DNA from: Adiantum capillus-veneris | Lineage: Eukaryota; Streptophyta; Polypodiopsida; Polypodiales; Pteridaceae | DNA length: 64,000 bases | Assembly: GCA_014529385.2 (NCBI GenBank) | Contig: CM043947.1 | Location: forward strand, 97,128,036-97,192,035 | Direction of reading: 5' to 3' | Shown here: in pieces, positions 52,787 through 64,000 of the stretch | Position numbering within the stretch: the stretch's first letter is position 1 | Layout of the letters: the number at the start of each line of letters is the position of its first letter | Translations under genes and position numbers: made by a program | Notes under the pieces: generated by a model | Seen by the model: the letters and a program-made list of their open reading frames with translations, nothing else | Database searches by the model: none | Told to the model about the DNA's origin: nothing

Positions 52787-53266
52787 ATGGCACATCTCTT
52801 TATGTCAAATGAATCTATACGTCGAGCAACATTACTCCGTTATGAACTTCATCTATTTCCGCAGTTAGGAACCTCTGTTTCCCAAACAAAGTGGTGGACA
52901 TATCAGGACCGAGTGACATGAGTGACCCTTTGGGGTCGTGAACATTTCAAGAACAAGATCCGATTGGCGATGGTTACTGAAGCAGTGGGCCTAGGGCCAA
53001 AGTATTATTACATCGAGCATTCAATAAAGCCTGGTTTTTCAGATCGGCTATATCTGCTAGCCCAGTTTCTACCTCCTCATAAGATCTTCTTATATCGTAT
53101 TTATGGTCATCAACTACGAGGATATTTTAACTGTACTCACCGCACTCGGGAGTATGGGGTAGTCTTGGCGACTCATATCCTACCTTTGGCCGATCGTCCA
53201 AACACATGCTTCTACTGTGACAGCTGTTTGTGTGATCATGTAATGGGCGGTATAATAGAGATGTAG
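52787..53266 (+). pseudogene. Small hypothetical protein behind the duplicated promoter
   Basis: From ATG 52787 the frame runs 159 codons to 53266 with one internal TGA (52919-52921). The first part is Met-Ala-His-Leu-Phe-Met; the C-terminus is Cys-rich (Cys-Phe-Tyr-Cys-Asp-Ser-Cys-Leu-Cys-Asp-His), a possible metal site. Several Tyr/Leu-rich stretches lie between. The family is not recognised. The TATA box about 65 bp upstream and the open frame on both sides of the stop argue for a real, recently inactivated gene, host or element-borne. Confidence 0.5.
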
Positions 53267-53641
53267 ATGAAGGGCTCTTGAAATAATTATCAGCTAATAT
53301 TTTTTGTTCACTGAAAGATTTTGTGTGTGTGTGTGTGTGTGTGTAGAGGTGACATGGGGACTTAAGAAGTATTTGACAAGTGAAGATGATTTCCATCATT
53401 AATTTGTGATTAGTAGGTCAAGAATGGGGATAAATCACTTGTATTCCTTGCAAACTATAGAGCATATGTTTGCACTACGTCCATGTGAGGTTAGTTGTTT
53501 GTAAGGATTGTCATCCTCCTCAATACGTGATTTGTATTACCTAAACTAGTAAATTTGTAGGAGTGGGATATCAACATGCGCGTTTGGCTAAAGGAGGCTT
53601 GAAAACATATTTAAATACCATGTATAATTACTGGTTTTGTC

Positions 53642-53690
<49 letters not shown>

Positions 53691-54558
53691 CACAAAGACA
53701 CAGAGAAAAAGAAGACAATGTGCACATGTTGGGTGCAACTAATTTGCATGAAAGAGTGAGATCCTCCCTTTTATATATGTTTGTATCTCTTAGTTAACTT
53801 TTATCAAAACAATGATCTCTAAAAAGAGGTTGATTTCACTTCAGGGAGATAATTAACTTCTCTATTTAGTAATACATTTCAAATTTTAAAGAGGGTTTCC
53901 TATAAGCTAGGAGCTTAATAGGCTTTTCTCTTTACTATAAAGGTAGAGGCTAGCCCGAAGTGAGTTATTTCTTGTATCTGCATCTACTTATCTTTAAGAC
54001 ATATCATTCATAGATTAGATCATGTTCCCAACCAACCAATGGAATATTGGAGGTGAAATAAAAATTAACAAATTCATTGACTAAATAACATTTCACAACA
54101 TATCCCAAGATTAAAAGAAACTTTTCTTAGTTGGACTACCTCAAGTGATGGGTTGAAAGCATGTATTGGTGGTATCACTTTTAGAAATGTTCGGTGGTAT
54201 CCTTTATAGAAAGTCGAGACTGGTGAAATTTTTCACTAAAAAACTCAAAAATTGTGAGACTTTTTAGTTTTAGATTCCACTTTTTAAAAATCCATTGATA
54301 TATAGCATGCTAGTTTATTATACATATACAAGATGAAAATTGGGTTTGTAAAATGCTATCCAAGGATTATTCAAAGCACCGCTTTTTTATATAGCCAATG
54401 CATGTGTTTGCATGATGGTCTATACAAGATAATGATGTTGCCTCAATTCCCAATCTAAATGATATGGGCTCAATTAGTGATCTATATGTAATGAGGTGTT
54501 ATCTAAATCAAGAGTGTACACAAAAATGAGTGTTTCTTCAATCCATGATCTAAACTAT
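53267..54558. other. Unassigned, two microsatellites
   Basis: Holds a (GT)11 run (53322-53344) and a (GA)n run (53644-53687). No gene recognised. Confidence 0.5.
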
Positions 54559-57060
54559 TGAAGCGGTTCGGAGCGGGCAACAAGAAGAGTGGCCTCTAAA
54601 CACCCTTCAAGGCTCCCGTGCTGCTCAATTGAAGCAGGGGCAAGCACAATCAAAGATAACAACAACCCACGCAAGAAACCAAACAAGAAAAGGGTCACCA
54701 CCTAGTTGTAGATGCGAACTAGGACTCACGCGATATCTCCTTGTAATCAAACACACAAAGGTAGGGGAATGCAAGATAGCCACACACACCAAACACAAAC
54801 ATTCACCACGCTAGAGAGAGGTAAAGAGCACAACTCAACTTGAGCAACTCAGTCTTAGCCTTAAAGACTAGATGCACACAAATCTTGATGAGAAATAGAG
54901 AGACAACACAAAACTTGACCTTGTTGCCAATACACAAATTGTCTTAGGGTCACGGGAGCCCTCTCACTGAGCACCCTCTTACAATTGACTTTTAGGCAAA
55001 CAATTCAACAAGCCCTTAAACCAACAAGCATGAAATGGTACAACAGACTTGAAGGACAATATACCTTCAAACACCTCATGAGCCAACTTATCAAGTCAAT
55101 TTGGAGAGAAGAGTCGTAGTTGCAGCATACAATTGCACCCAAAACTATAAATCTTATTTATGGACAAGAGTAGGCTACAAGTGTGATGCAAAGTATGGTA
55201 TCACTCCACTCCTCTAGATGGCATCACTAACTTCAAGTTACTCCATGCACCTATGTGTAGTGATGGAATAGAGCACTCACAATGCACACACTCTACACAG
55301 CTAGGCTTGAAGAGTGGTGTGTTATGTGTGGAGAATGGTGTGGTGTAGTGTGATCATGTGATCATTTACAAGGGAGAGAAGGGCTCTATTTATAGGTTTT
55401 AGAAGCCCCGATTAGGATTAGACCTAATCAAGTTTATTTGAAGAAATCAAAGATTATGCAAATTTTTATTTTTTTAAATGAGGGTGGGCCTCTCTTATCC
55501 TTTGAGTCACATGGATGTGGGCTCAAGGGAAGAGAATTATTGAGGATGAAAGGAGAGAGGATTGAGTGAATAATTTGGGAGTGCCTACTCTAGTAGAGGG
55601 TGCATTTTACAATAAGGTTAGTGGTTAGTAGTTATTAATGATCACTACAAAATATTTAGAAAATCATTCACCAAATGGTGAGATATATGATGTGTAAAGT
55701 TAGAGAAGGGATAAGCTTGTAAATCAAGGTTGAAGCTTTGGAGAAGTTGACATTCACCTCTTTACAGCACCAGTAGAAGAAGCGGTCAGCATGGCGAAGT
55801 AGTGTGTGTCGATGAAGCTATGTTATCTTCAAACCTTGGAAAATTCATGATAAAAGCCTTCATTTGCAGAGGTCAACCTTGGATTTTTTCTGATTTTTTG
55901 AAGTTCTTTAGCTGTAGAAATGGAGGATGAAGGCTATGGAGGTGTGAGAGAAGTGGCAATGGTGAAGAGGGTGAATTAGGATATGGGAGTTGCAGGTTTG
56001 GGAGTGGGAAGGAAAGGGATGAGTGTGTATGAGGGTGGGAGTGTGAAAATGTAAGAGAAGAGTAAGAGGATCCTTATGTGCATAGAGTGGGCAGACTGGG
56101 TCGCACAAAACAATTCACCAAAATTTGTGCTTATCTCCAAAAGTGCTGAAATATTTATGTAAAATAATTCAGCTCACGAGCTTCATTTTGTATGTTGACA
56201 ACTTTCCCTGTTTCGGATGATACGAGGGTGCCAAAATTCGCCCAAAAAGCTGTGTATTGTGGGACTGCAGAGGTGCTTATGTGGGACCCTTTTTGGTTGA
56301 ATTCTCCTTATACAACCAAAGGTGAGCCCCCCATGAGCCATGCCATGACCTAAGGAATCCAAGTGGCCCTTGCCACATGCATGGATGATGAATTTTGAAC
56401 AATAAAAAACAATTGCACATGATAGACCTAGTGCTTGGATTTTTCCTAGCCCTTGTCTTTATGAGCACATGGTGTATGGAAAAAATTATGTGCAGGACCC
56501 ATGAAGGAATATCATCATAGGAGTATTTTATTTTGTTTTTGGGTGAAAGAGTAAAATATGCAAGTGAGAAAATATCTAATGAAAGTGAGTGACAGTGTAG
56601 AAACAAATTTCGACTTCTACGAGGGTGCGGGATGAAATGTATGGGTTTATTTTGTAAAAATAAATATTATGGGGTATGTACACACTAACATAGAAATATT
56701 TCATGCCATGAAAGGATGCAAAGAGATTTAGAAAAATGCACACTTAGGTCTGATAACGCACACCTAGGAATATGTATTTATAAATACAAAAAGTTTGGAA
56801 AAAGACCCTTTATACTTAGGTCCTTTATTTGATAAAAAATATTTACATGTAAAGAGGACCGTAATATTATAAATTTATTTTTTTTGGTCTCCTAGCCCAA
56901 TGACTCGCTCAATGATTTGATTTAAAAAAATATGATTAAAAAGTAAACGCACGCACACTATTTATAATGAAAAAGCGAGCCTAGTCATTGTGCTAGGGTG
57001 TTTTTGTGGGGTGAAGTGGCTTCTTAAAATTATTTTATGAGAGCCGCAAAACGGCTATCA
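54559..57060 (-). repeat. E3 3' LTR
   Basis: 2,502 bp, from TGAAGCGGTTC to GGCTATCA. The first 1,060 bp match 62944-64000. It contains no gene; small frames are chance. Confidence 0.85.
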
Positions 57061-57063
57061 TTT

Positions 57064-57076
57064 AGCCCTCCCCTAG
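57064..57076 (-). promoter_or_regulatory. E3 polypurine tract
   Basis: Minus strand CTAGGGGAGGGCT, three bases before the LTR start TGATAGCC. Confidence 0.75.
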
Positions 57077-57078
57077 AT

Positions 57079-57100
57079 GATGGTACATTCATGTACCATC
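57079..57100. other. Hairpin next to the E3 polypurine tract
   Basis: Perfect 10-bp arms GATGGTACAT and ATGTACCATC with a 2-nt centre. It overlaps the last integrase codons and stop, two bases before the polypurine tract. Confidence 0.85.
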
Positions 57101-58544
57101 AAAAGGCATATCTTCCAATGAGAGTGTTTTTCGATCCTTCGTGATATTTGGTGGCTTAGTTGAATCTTCATCTTGTAGTACCAAGATCAAAGACTTACAT
57201 GGTATTGTAGATGTTCCATGCTCTTGTAGATCCTCTAGTAGAACTCGACTCAAGTAAGGCTTTAATCGATACCCATTCACCTTCTTGGGGTGCTCCTTGC
57301 CAACCAAATCCATGAGTTGATAGTAACATGAACAGTAGGCCTTCTTTACAATGTAGGGACCCTGCCATCTAGTATTGAACTTCACATCAAAGCGATTGTC
57401 AAGGCGATTATCGTACCTTAGCACCAAATCTCCTTCCTTGATCCCTTTGTCTTTCACCTTTTTGTCGAGCTTATCCTTTATTTGCATAGCCTTTCTTTTA
57501 TAGCACTCATAAGCCGCCTCCCGTTTCCATTCTAGTTCTGCTAGGGTGAGAAGACGATCTTCCCATGCTGCTTCTTCTCCTTGTGCCACCTTTCCATGAA
57601 GTCGCATTGTTGGAATGTTGAGCTCGATGGGTTGCAAAGCTTCTTGACCATAGACTAGATGGAAGGGTGTGAACTCTGTCGCTTCCTTGTAGGTAGTCCG
57701 ATAGGCCCACAATGCTCCATCCAAGAAGTCATCCCATAGCTTTGTCTTGTTCTTTACCATCTTTCGGATGATTCCTGCAATGATGCCATTAGCCTTCTCT
57801 ACCAAACCATTTGACTGAGGATAGTAGGGTGTGCTCTACCGATGTAGAATGTGAAGCTCATTACAAACTTCTGTGAGCAAGCCCTTCCTAAATCCGGGAC
57901 CATTATCAGAAACGATCTCCAAAGGTGTGCCAAATCTGCAACGAATGTGAGTGTACACAAACTTGCTAACTATCTTCTCATTCACTCTTGCCACACTTTG
58001 AGCTTCTATCCACCTAGTCATGTAGTCTATAGCCACCAAGATATACAATTTTCCATTTTTAGTCCTGGGCAATGGACCCATAGCATCAATGCCCCATTTT
58101 TCAAATGGACCATTTGCAAGGACTAACTGACGTGGACCATGCAACAAACGCTTGTTTCCATTAATCTGACAATTGTGGCAGCTTTTACACCAATGTTGAA
58201 CATCAATGTGCAAGCTTGGCCAAACATCCGGCAAGCATAATCTTTTTTGTAGTGAGTTCCTGTGCAAAATGACCACCACACGCTTCCTCATGCAAACCTT
58301 CAAGAATGGCTAGAATCTCCTTGGTTGTTGGTATTCTCCTACAAACTTGATCTTTTCCCCTTTGGTAAAGGGCACCTTCCAAAAAGAAATATGAACACGC
58401 CTTTTTAATGAGCCTCCGCTTTTGAGCCTTTGTGAAGCCCTCTGGAAACTCACCCTCTAAAATGTAGCTCACAATGGGAGCCAATGACTCCATCCCCTGG
58501 TACCTTGGTTGCTTTATCACTGTTGCTGCCATGATGACCTGCAC
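57089..58544 (-). pseudogene. E3 integrase
   Basis: 58544-58203: zinc finger first half (Leu-His-Glu-Glu-Ala-Cys-Gly-Gly-His). After a frameshift, 58303-57836: CKSCHNC, then the core with WGIDAMGP and VSDNGPGF (first two acidic residues). After a TAG at 57836-57838, 57805-57089: Glu of the DDE triad in Val-Glu-Lys-Ala-Asn-Gly, then a C-terminal domain with a WQGPYIV motif. It inserts element DNA into the chromosome. Confidence 0.88.
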
Positions 58545-58950
58545 TTCACTCTCAACACATGCAACTGCTTTTTGTGCAAGTAAATCTGCATCTTCTTTTG
58601 TTTCCTAGGGATATGATATAGTTGCACTTCTTCAAATTTATTAAACATCCTACGAATGGCATGAACTTTTGTCCTTAGGTTTTCATTCTTGCATGCCCCA
58701 ATGCCTAAAATCTGCTTCACAATGAGAAGTGCATCTCCCTTTACCATGAGACGTCGTATACCTTGGCCAATGCACATCTTTAAACCATGAAGTAGTGTGT
58801 CGTATTCTGCTTCATTGTTGCTAGTTGAACCTGGTAGATTGACCTTCTCTTTCATGACCACCTCTCCACTTGGGTTGAGCAACACTAGCCCTCCCCCTAC
58901 TTTTCCTATGGCTCTTCAAAAAGCTCCATCAAAGAACAAGGTAAAAGCAT
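58545..58950 (-). pseudogene. E3 second RNase H (Tat type)
   Basis: Phe-Asp-Gly-Ala at about 58925, then a TGA at 58916-58918; Ser-Asn-Asn-Glu-Ala-Glu-Tyr-Asp near 58815; Val-Lys-Gly-Asp-Ala near 58745. The acidic residues of the RNase H active site (D, E, D) are all present, and the pattern matches the archaeal-like extra RNase H of Tat elements. Confidence 0.85.
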
Positions 58951-60216
58951 TAGGAATACTTTTAGGTGGTGGCAATGGTAGGGTCTTTACTTCAGGCACC
59001 TTTATTTCCTTCTCATGTACCTTATAAGTGAGAATCCCTGCCAGTTGTGCACGCACACTATCTTCTACCTTAAAAGAGTATTGAAACTCTTGCAACTCCA
59101 TAATCCACTTTGAGATCCTACTACTAAGATTCATTTGAGATGACACCCAAGGGAACAAATTTCCTGCAGCAGTGAGAATTACAAAAGCTTTTGGTAGCAA
59201 GTAGGATCTAAACTTTCTCACTGCAAACATGAGAGAAAGAATCATGAGTTCTGCCTCCATGTAGCTTCTCTCTAAAGCATTCATGACCCTACTAGCAAAG
59301 TAGATGGGTCGCATCCTGGTACTATGGGGATCTTGTTGTAATAAAACTGCACCAATCATTTCCTTCCCAACAGTAGAGCTAACAAAGAATGTGTACTCCC
59401 AACAAGGAGGCATGAGTGTTGGTAGCTCTGATAGAATGACTTTAATATTACAAAAATACTCTTCAAGATCATCATACCATGCAAATTCTACTTGTTGTGT
59501 CAACTTTTGCAAAGGGTGAAGTAACTCCGAGGCTAAGTGAATGAAGCGTGACATATACTTCACCTTTTGAATGAATGAGATGACCTCTTTAAGACTCTTT
59601 GGTGATGGTAGCTCAATGAGATCTTTTGCCTTTGTTGGATCCACCTCAATACCTTTATAGGAAACCTTGTGACCAAGCAAGATCACTTCACCCTCACCTA
59701 TGTGGCACCTGTCGGGGTTGAGTTGACCTCCCATGTCGTAAAGTTTTTTTAAACCTTCTTCTACCTTTTGGAGATGCAATGATTTTGAGCTATAAATGCA
59801 GAAATCATCAATGAACACCCTGATTGACTTTCCAAAGAATGCTTGAAACACCATGTTCATGAAACGTTGGAAAGTTGCAGGAGCATTTGTTAGGCCAAAT
59901 GGCATAACTCTAAAAGCATAACAACCCCAAGGAGTGATGAAGGTTGTTTTTAATTGGTCCTCTAAAGCAATCCCTATTTGAAAGTAGCCTGATTAGCCAT
60001 CACACACAGTGTACTTCTCATGACCAGCTACCTCATTCAGTATCTCATCCTGAAATGGGAGGGGAAAGTGATATCTTTTTGTTGCCTCATTAAGCGAACG
60101 GTAATCCACACACACCCTCCACTTGCCGTTTTTCTTAGGAGTGACAACAACGGGAGAGACCCACTTTGAATTCTCCACTAGATAAATGAAACCTGCGCTA
60201 CAAGCTTTCTTACCTC
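58951..60216 (-). pseudogene. E3 reverse transcriptase and degenerate first RNase H
   Basis: Frame starts in Ala-Gly-Phe-Ile-Tyr near 60195, after a frameshift from the protease frame. RT motifs: WVSPVVVTPKKNGKWRVC near 60165, a TAA at 59993 in the motif A region (Cys-Asp-Gly-stop-Ser-Gly-Tyr), MPFGLTNAPATFQ (59905), FIDD near 59810 in place of YxDD. In the following RNase H-like region the first catalytic Asp is replaced (Phe-Val-Ser-Ser-Thr), as is usual where a second RNase H has taken over. Confidence 0.88.
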
Positions 60217-61362
60217 CTTGAGTAGAGCCTGCTCCTTGATGACTCCTAGCCTTCGTAGCTTTTGAGCCTTAGGTATGGCCTCTGGCTTCAACTCAATCTT
60301 GTGATGAACAACATCTACTCCACTCACATCGGTGTAGTCTTTAGCAAAAAGCCTAGGAAATTTCCTTAGCACACATTTGAACTCCTCTCTTTCGTTCTTT
60401 GTAAGTGTTGTAGACAACATTCCTTCATCTTGCACATTTTGGTTCTCTTGAGTATCTACCTCTTCCAAACCTTGACAAGAGGTTTCCTGGTTATTTGGCT
60501 TAAACCTTACCCCCATGACCTCAATGGAAGACTCCTCTTCAGTAATTATGCCGCTACTTTCTTCTTCTGAAGTGTTATCGGTCCAATCTTCTTCCGTCTC
60601 ACTTTGAGATGATTCTTCATGGAGCTCCTCTTGGCGTTGCTCCTTCATGTCAAAGACAACCTTCTTATGATTGTCATTCCTGCAAATTAGCTTTCCACTC
60701 TCCCAATCCTGCAAAGCTTGCATTTTCATTAGCCATGGTCTTCCTAGGATAAATGGGTAACCATTTCCTTTGGTAGACATGACATAGAAATCCACTGCCT
60801 TCTTAATGCCAAAGGCCTCTACAAAAACATTTTTACAAATGCCTACACACCTAGCTTTGCTATTGTTTTCCATCTTCACTTTGATTTCAGGTGTCTCATG
60901 GATGTGCATGCCTAGTCTTTGCATGAGTCCCTCTGTCATGATGCAAATTTGTGCACCCCCATCCACTAGACCTTTCCTAACCAATCTTCCTTTGATGTAA
61001 CAATCTAGCACAGGTGTAATATCCTCATTTATTTCAGCATGTACAATTTTTACAACAGGCACACTCTCTTTTACCTTTCTCCTAGTGCTAACTACCTTTG
61101 TTAAATCCCTTCTAACTTGTGGACATAATGCAAGGAATTGAGGCCATGAAATATCAGGACCCTTACCTCGCATGTCTTCCAACAGGTTGTATGGAGCAAT
61201 ACCATGTCCAAGAGGGAAGTCTTGGAGATTGATACGAGGCCGGGTCCTCTTGGCTTCCTTGGTTTCCTTTGCTTTCTTTCCTCGTCCATGGTCACTTTGT
61301 GATGTTACTCCTTCCTTTTCCTTACCTTTTCCTCGGCCACGCTTAATGCCATTTTCTTCCAT
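60178..61362 (-). pseudogene. E3 protease and linker
   Basis: 394 codons. Basic start, then retropepsin with Leu-Val-Asp-Gly-Gly-Ala-Gln (Asp-Gly-Gly where Asp-Ser/Thr-Gly is usual) and FILGRPWL about 85 residues later, then an acidic linker leading to the RT N-terminus (His-His-Lys-Ile-Glu-Leu). The ATG lies one base after the gag stop (TGACATG). Confidence 0.85.
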
Positions 61363-61363
61363 G

Positions 61364-62412
61364 TCAACCTGAATTTTTCACCTCTACCACATGCACATTT
61401 GGATCTGGCAAAGGTGGAACTCCTTCTACCCCTTGTGGAGGTGGTCTTGGTCCATTTGGTCTTTGTAGAAGCCTTGGTTGTTGACCAGTTCCTTCACCTA
61501 CATTCATCACTGGGTAATTCAAGTTAGGTCTCCCTGGCTCCCCACGGGGCCAAGGGCAATTATACATCCCATGTCGAGACTCACCGCAATTCCAACATTG
61601 CAAGACTCTCCTAGGTCGTGAATCTGGCTCTTCAGACTTCTTGCTTGTCCTTTTGGACCTACAGCTTGTGCAAGGTGAATTAACAGGCTGCTTAAAGATT
61701 CATTTAACTTCTCAATCACTTCTACCGTTACCTCAGGAAGCTCCCTAGATGTTGATGCTTGGGACTTACCTTTGGGTCTAAGACCTTCTATTGGAACCTC
61801 CCCTCTTAAACACTTGAGTTTCTTATATTTCTCAGCAGCCCTAGTTTCAGTTGCATCAAAGGTAGCAGGTGCACCGGCCTCAACTTTTATCTTAAGGTCA
61901 GGAAAGAGTCCGGATATGAACCTCTCCTTCTTTAGAAATTATGCACCATCACCAAGGTTAGGAACATTTCGTATCCATAGAGCCCAAAGACGTAGAAACT
62001 CTTGCTTGTACAAGTAGTAGTCATCTAAGTCTTTTTGCTCATGAGAAACAATGTCTTGCCATAGTTTTTGAGTGTTTTGGGGATCAAAGAAGTATCTCTT
62101 GAAATGATTCAAAACTTCTGTGTAATTCTCCTTAACTTCCTCAGGCAAAGAGTGAAACCAAGTGCTAGCATCTTTCCTAAGGACCACCTCAAACATTTCT
62201 ACACGTTCTTGATCTCTTACTATCCTCTTGATACGGCAAGACATCCTGAAATTCGCTAAAAATAATTTTGCATCCTCTCCAGGCTCTCCAAAGAAAAGAG
62301 GATATCCAGACATTTGGCGTTGGCTCTCCATTGAATTGATTTCAAAGTGATGCACGTTTTTGTTTTTATCTTTCTTTAAAAGATTTACACAATAATATTT
62401 TCTAAATTGCAA
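61364..62412 (-). pseudogene. gag: E3 gag
   Basis: 62412-61939 has the retrotransposon Gag core (Phe-Gly-Glu-Pro-Gly-Glu-Asp-Ala, Trp-Phe-His-Ser-Leu-Pro, Phe-Lys-Arg-Tyr-Phe). A TAA follows at 61939-61941, then about 75 codons in frame, then 61719-61519. A frameshift leads to 61603-61364 with a CCHC knuckle (CWNCGESRHGMYNC) and a Pro-rich end. Structural protein of the particle. Confidence 0.88.
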
Positions 62413-62418
62413 TCTATT

Positions 62419-62868
62419 CTACAACAAAATAAAAATATTCACATCAAATGACCTATGATAATCAATAAGAGGTAGGACAGGGTTTGGTGACGCGAGAATT
62501 TCTCCTACTCTTTGGGCACCAAACATGAACACCATACGTTGTTGAAAATGGATTTTTCTACTAATTGTGATGTTTACTTTAATGTGTGGAGTGAAATGGA
62601 AGGGGAAAACCTCTATTCCTGGGCCATTGTCCATGGTCTATGCATGACCTAATTCTTAAAACAAAAAAAAAATATACACGTCCAAACTAAGGTCGTATCT
62701 AATGAATGGCAAAATAAAAGGATTCACTGAAGCGTTTATCTCAGCCAACCTAAGAGGACCTAAAATCCTGCGAATTACTCGTTGAAATTGCAACTTAGTA
62801 CTAACAATTATGTGCACCTTTTGCCTTGTAATGGGAATAAAAGGATCATACAAATTCTCGTGATTCAT
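62419..62868 (-). CDS. Two tandem homologous leader ORFs of E3
   Basis: 62868-62656 (70 codons) and 62634-62419 (71 codons), same frame, 21 nt apart, upstream of gag. They align along their length: Val-x-Ile-x-x-Ser-x-Lys, Phe-Gln, Ala/Arg-Glu-Ile, Ala-Ser-x-Asn-Pro, Leu-Pro, and a shared Leu/Phe-Asp-Val-x-Ile-Phe end. Both start at ATG and end at a stop. The unit is about 235 bp. They may be proteins or just a repeat whose frame happens to be open. Tat/Ogre elements can carry an ORF before gag, but I do not recognise these. Confidence 0.5.
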
Positions 62869-62922
62869 GCAACCTATTTGACTATGCTAAAGGTTGATCA
62901 TACACAAAAATACACAAGCCTT

Positions 62923-62941
62923 TCTCAATGGGGGCACCAAA
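62923..62941 (-). promoter_or_regulatory. E3 primer-binding site
   Basis: Minus strand TTGGTGCCCCCATTGAGA directly after the 5' LTR end (CGCTTCAAT). The tRNA is not assigned. Confidence 0.7.
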
Positions 62942-62943
62942 AT

Positions 62944-64000
62944 TGAAGCGGTCCGGGGCGGGGCAACAAGAAGAGTGGCCTCTAAACACCGTTCAAGGCT
63001 CCCGTGCTGCTCAATTGGGGCTAGGGCAAGCACAATCAAAGATAACAACAACCCACATCCAAAAACCAAACAAGAAAAGGGGCACCACATAGTTGTAGAT
63101 GCCAACTAGGACGCATGCGATATCTCCTTGTAATCAAACACACAAAGGTAGGGGAATGCAAATAGCCACACACACCAAACACAAACATTCACCACGGCAG
63201 AGAGAGGTAAAGAGCACAAATCAACTTGAGCAACTCAATCTTAGCCTTAAAGACTAGATGCACACAAAGCTTGATAAGAAATAGAGAGACAACACAAAAC
63301 TTGACCTTGTTGCCAATACACAAATTGTCTTAGGGTCATGGGAGCCCTCTCACCGATCACCCTCTTACAATTGAATTTCTACGCAAACAATTCAACAAAC
63401 CCTCAAACCAACAAGCATGAAATGGCACAACAGACTTCAAGGACAATATACCTTCAAACACCTGATGAGCCAACTTATCAAGTCAATTTGGAGAGAAGAG
63501 TCGTAGTTGCAGCATACAATTGCACCCAAAACAAATAAATCTTATTTATGGACAAGAGTAGGCTACAAGTGTGATGCAGAGTATGGTATCACTCCACTCC
63601 TCTAGATGGCATCACTAACTTCAAGTTACTCCATGCACCTATGTGTAGTGATGGCATAGAGCACTCACTCTACACAGCTAGGCTTGAAGAGTGGTGTGGT
63701 ATGTGTGGAGAATGGTGTGGTGTAGTGTGATCATGTGATCATTTACAAGGGAGAGAAGGGCTCTATTTATAGGTTTTAGAAGACCCGATTAGGATTAGAC
63801 CTAATCAAGTTTATTTGAAGAAATCAAAGATTATGCAAATTTTTATTTTTTGAAATGAGGGTGGGCCTCTCTTATCCTTTGAGTCACATGGATGTGGGCT
63901 CAAGGGAAGATAATTATTGAGGATGAAAGGAGAGAGGATTGAGTGAATAATTTGGGAGTGCCTACTCTAGTAGAGGGTGCATTTTACAATAAGGTTAAGT
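62944..64000 (-). repeat. E3 5' LTR, cut by the window end
   Basis: Matches 54559-55617 with scattered differences (about 97 percent by eye). The remaining 1.4 kb lies outside the window. Confidence 0.92.

Larger units (their letters stand above)
54559..64000 (-). mobile_element. E3: Tat-lineage Ty3/gypsy element with dual RNase H, incomplete at window end
   Basis: Minus-strand order: 5' LTR (from 64000 outward to 62944), primer site, leader with two small homologous ORFs, gag with CCHC knuckle, protease, RT, degenerate RNase H, second RNase H, integrase, hairpin, polypurine tract, 3' LTR (57060-54559). The second RNase H between the first and integrase is the hallmark of the Tat lineage. 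All long frames carry stops or shifts, so this copy is inactive. Confidence 0.93.

Noticed and set aside
53644-53687. Telomere-like or centromere satellite
   Set aside because: Only simple GA and GT repeats are seen; no TTTAGGG arrays or monomer-length satellites.
54629-56606. Small ORFs at 54629-54814, 55908-56108 and 56277-56606
   Set aside because: They lie inside the E3 LTR, are not conserved between the two LTR copies, and have no motifs.

Overview
This is nuclear DNA of a land plant. The evidence is plant-type LTR retrotransposons (Ty3/gypsy of Tat type, a chromovirus-like gypsy, Ty1/copia), primer sites complementary to initiator-Met tRNA, eukaryotic TATA boxes and splice-site-like signals, and long GT and GA microsatellites. 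A decayed Penelope-like reverse transcriptase would fit a fern, lycophyte, moss or conifer better than a flowering plant, but that is inference. I see no intact host gene. Nearly everything recognisable is a mobile element or its wreckage.

Layout. 1-2815: GA-rich simple sequence and degenerate ORFs. 2816-23886: a large minus-strand gypsy element (E1) with a truncated 3' LTR, polypurine tract, a downstream coiled-coil ORF of about 1,140 codons, a second protease-like ORF, a protease-RT-RNase H-integrase pol, a 2-kb leader and a primer site. Its 5' LTR is split by a DNA transposon (17301-23682) bounded by TTAA, which is itself split by a plus-strand gypsy element (E2, 17531-22566) with a 5-bp target duplication. 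This is a three-level nest. 23887-30553: a perfect palindrome, two tandem LTR-gag units of a copia element, and a second, uninterrupted TTAA transposon.

30554-53400: a repeat-rich tract. Three copies of a 2-kb module share aligned splice-donor-like sites on the minus strand, and two of them start at a TATA box. The second copy runs into a decayed Penelope-like RT (41131-44607), whose 3' end carries a 33-bp inverted repeat and a hairpin. A 1.47-kb direct repeat with its own TATA box, three very long GT tracts, and a tandem-duplicated promoter driving a small unknown ORF (52787-53266) also lie here. 54559-64000: a minus-strand Tat-lineage gypsy element (E3) with 2.5-kb LTRs, two RNase H domains and two homologous short ORFs in its leader. 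The window ends inside its 5' LTR.

The most unusual items are a palindrome repeated six times in the E1 non-coding regions with conserved arms and a variable centre; two H2C2 zinc fingers in tandem in the E1 integrase; the two-protease plus downstream-ORF layout of E1; the TATA/splice-signal/RT arrangement that suggests an intron-bearing Penelope-like element; and a hairpin directly before the polypurine tract in both E1 and E3.
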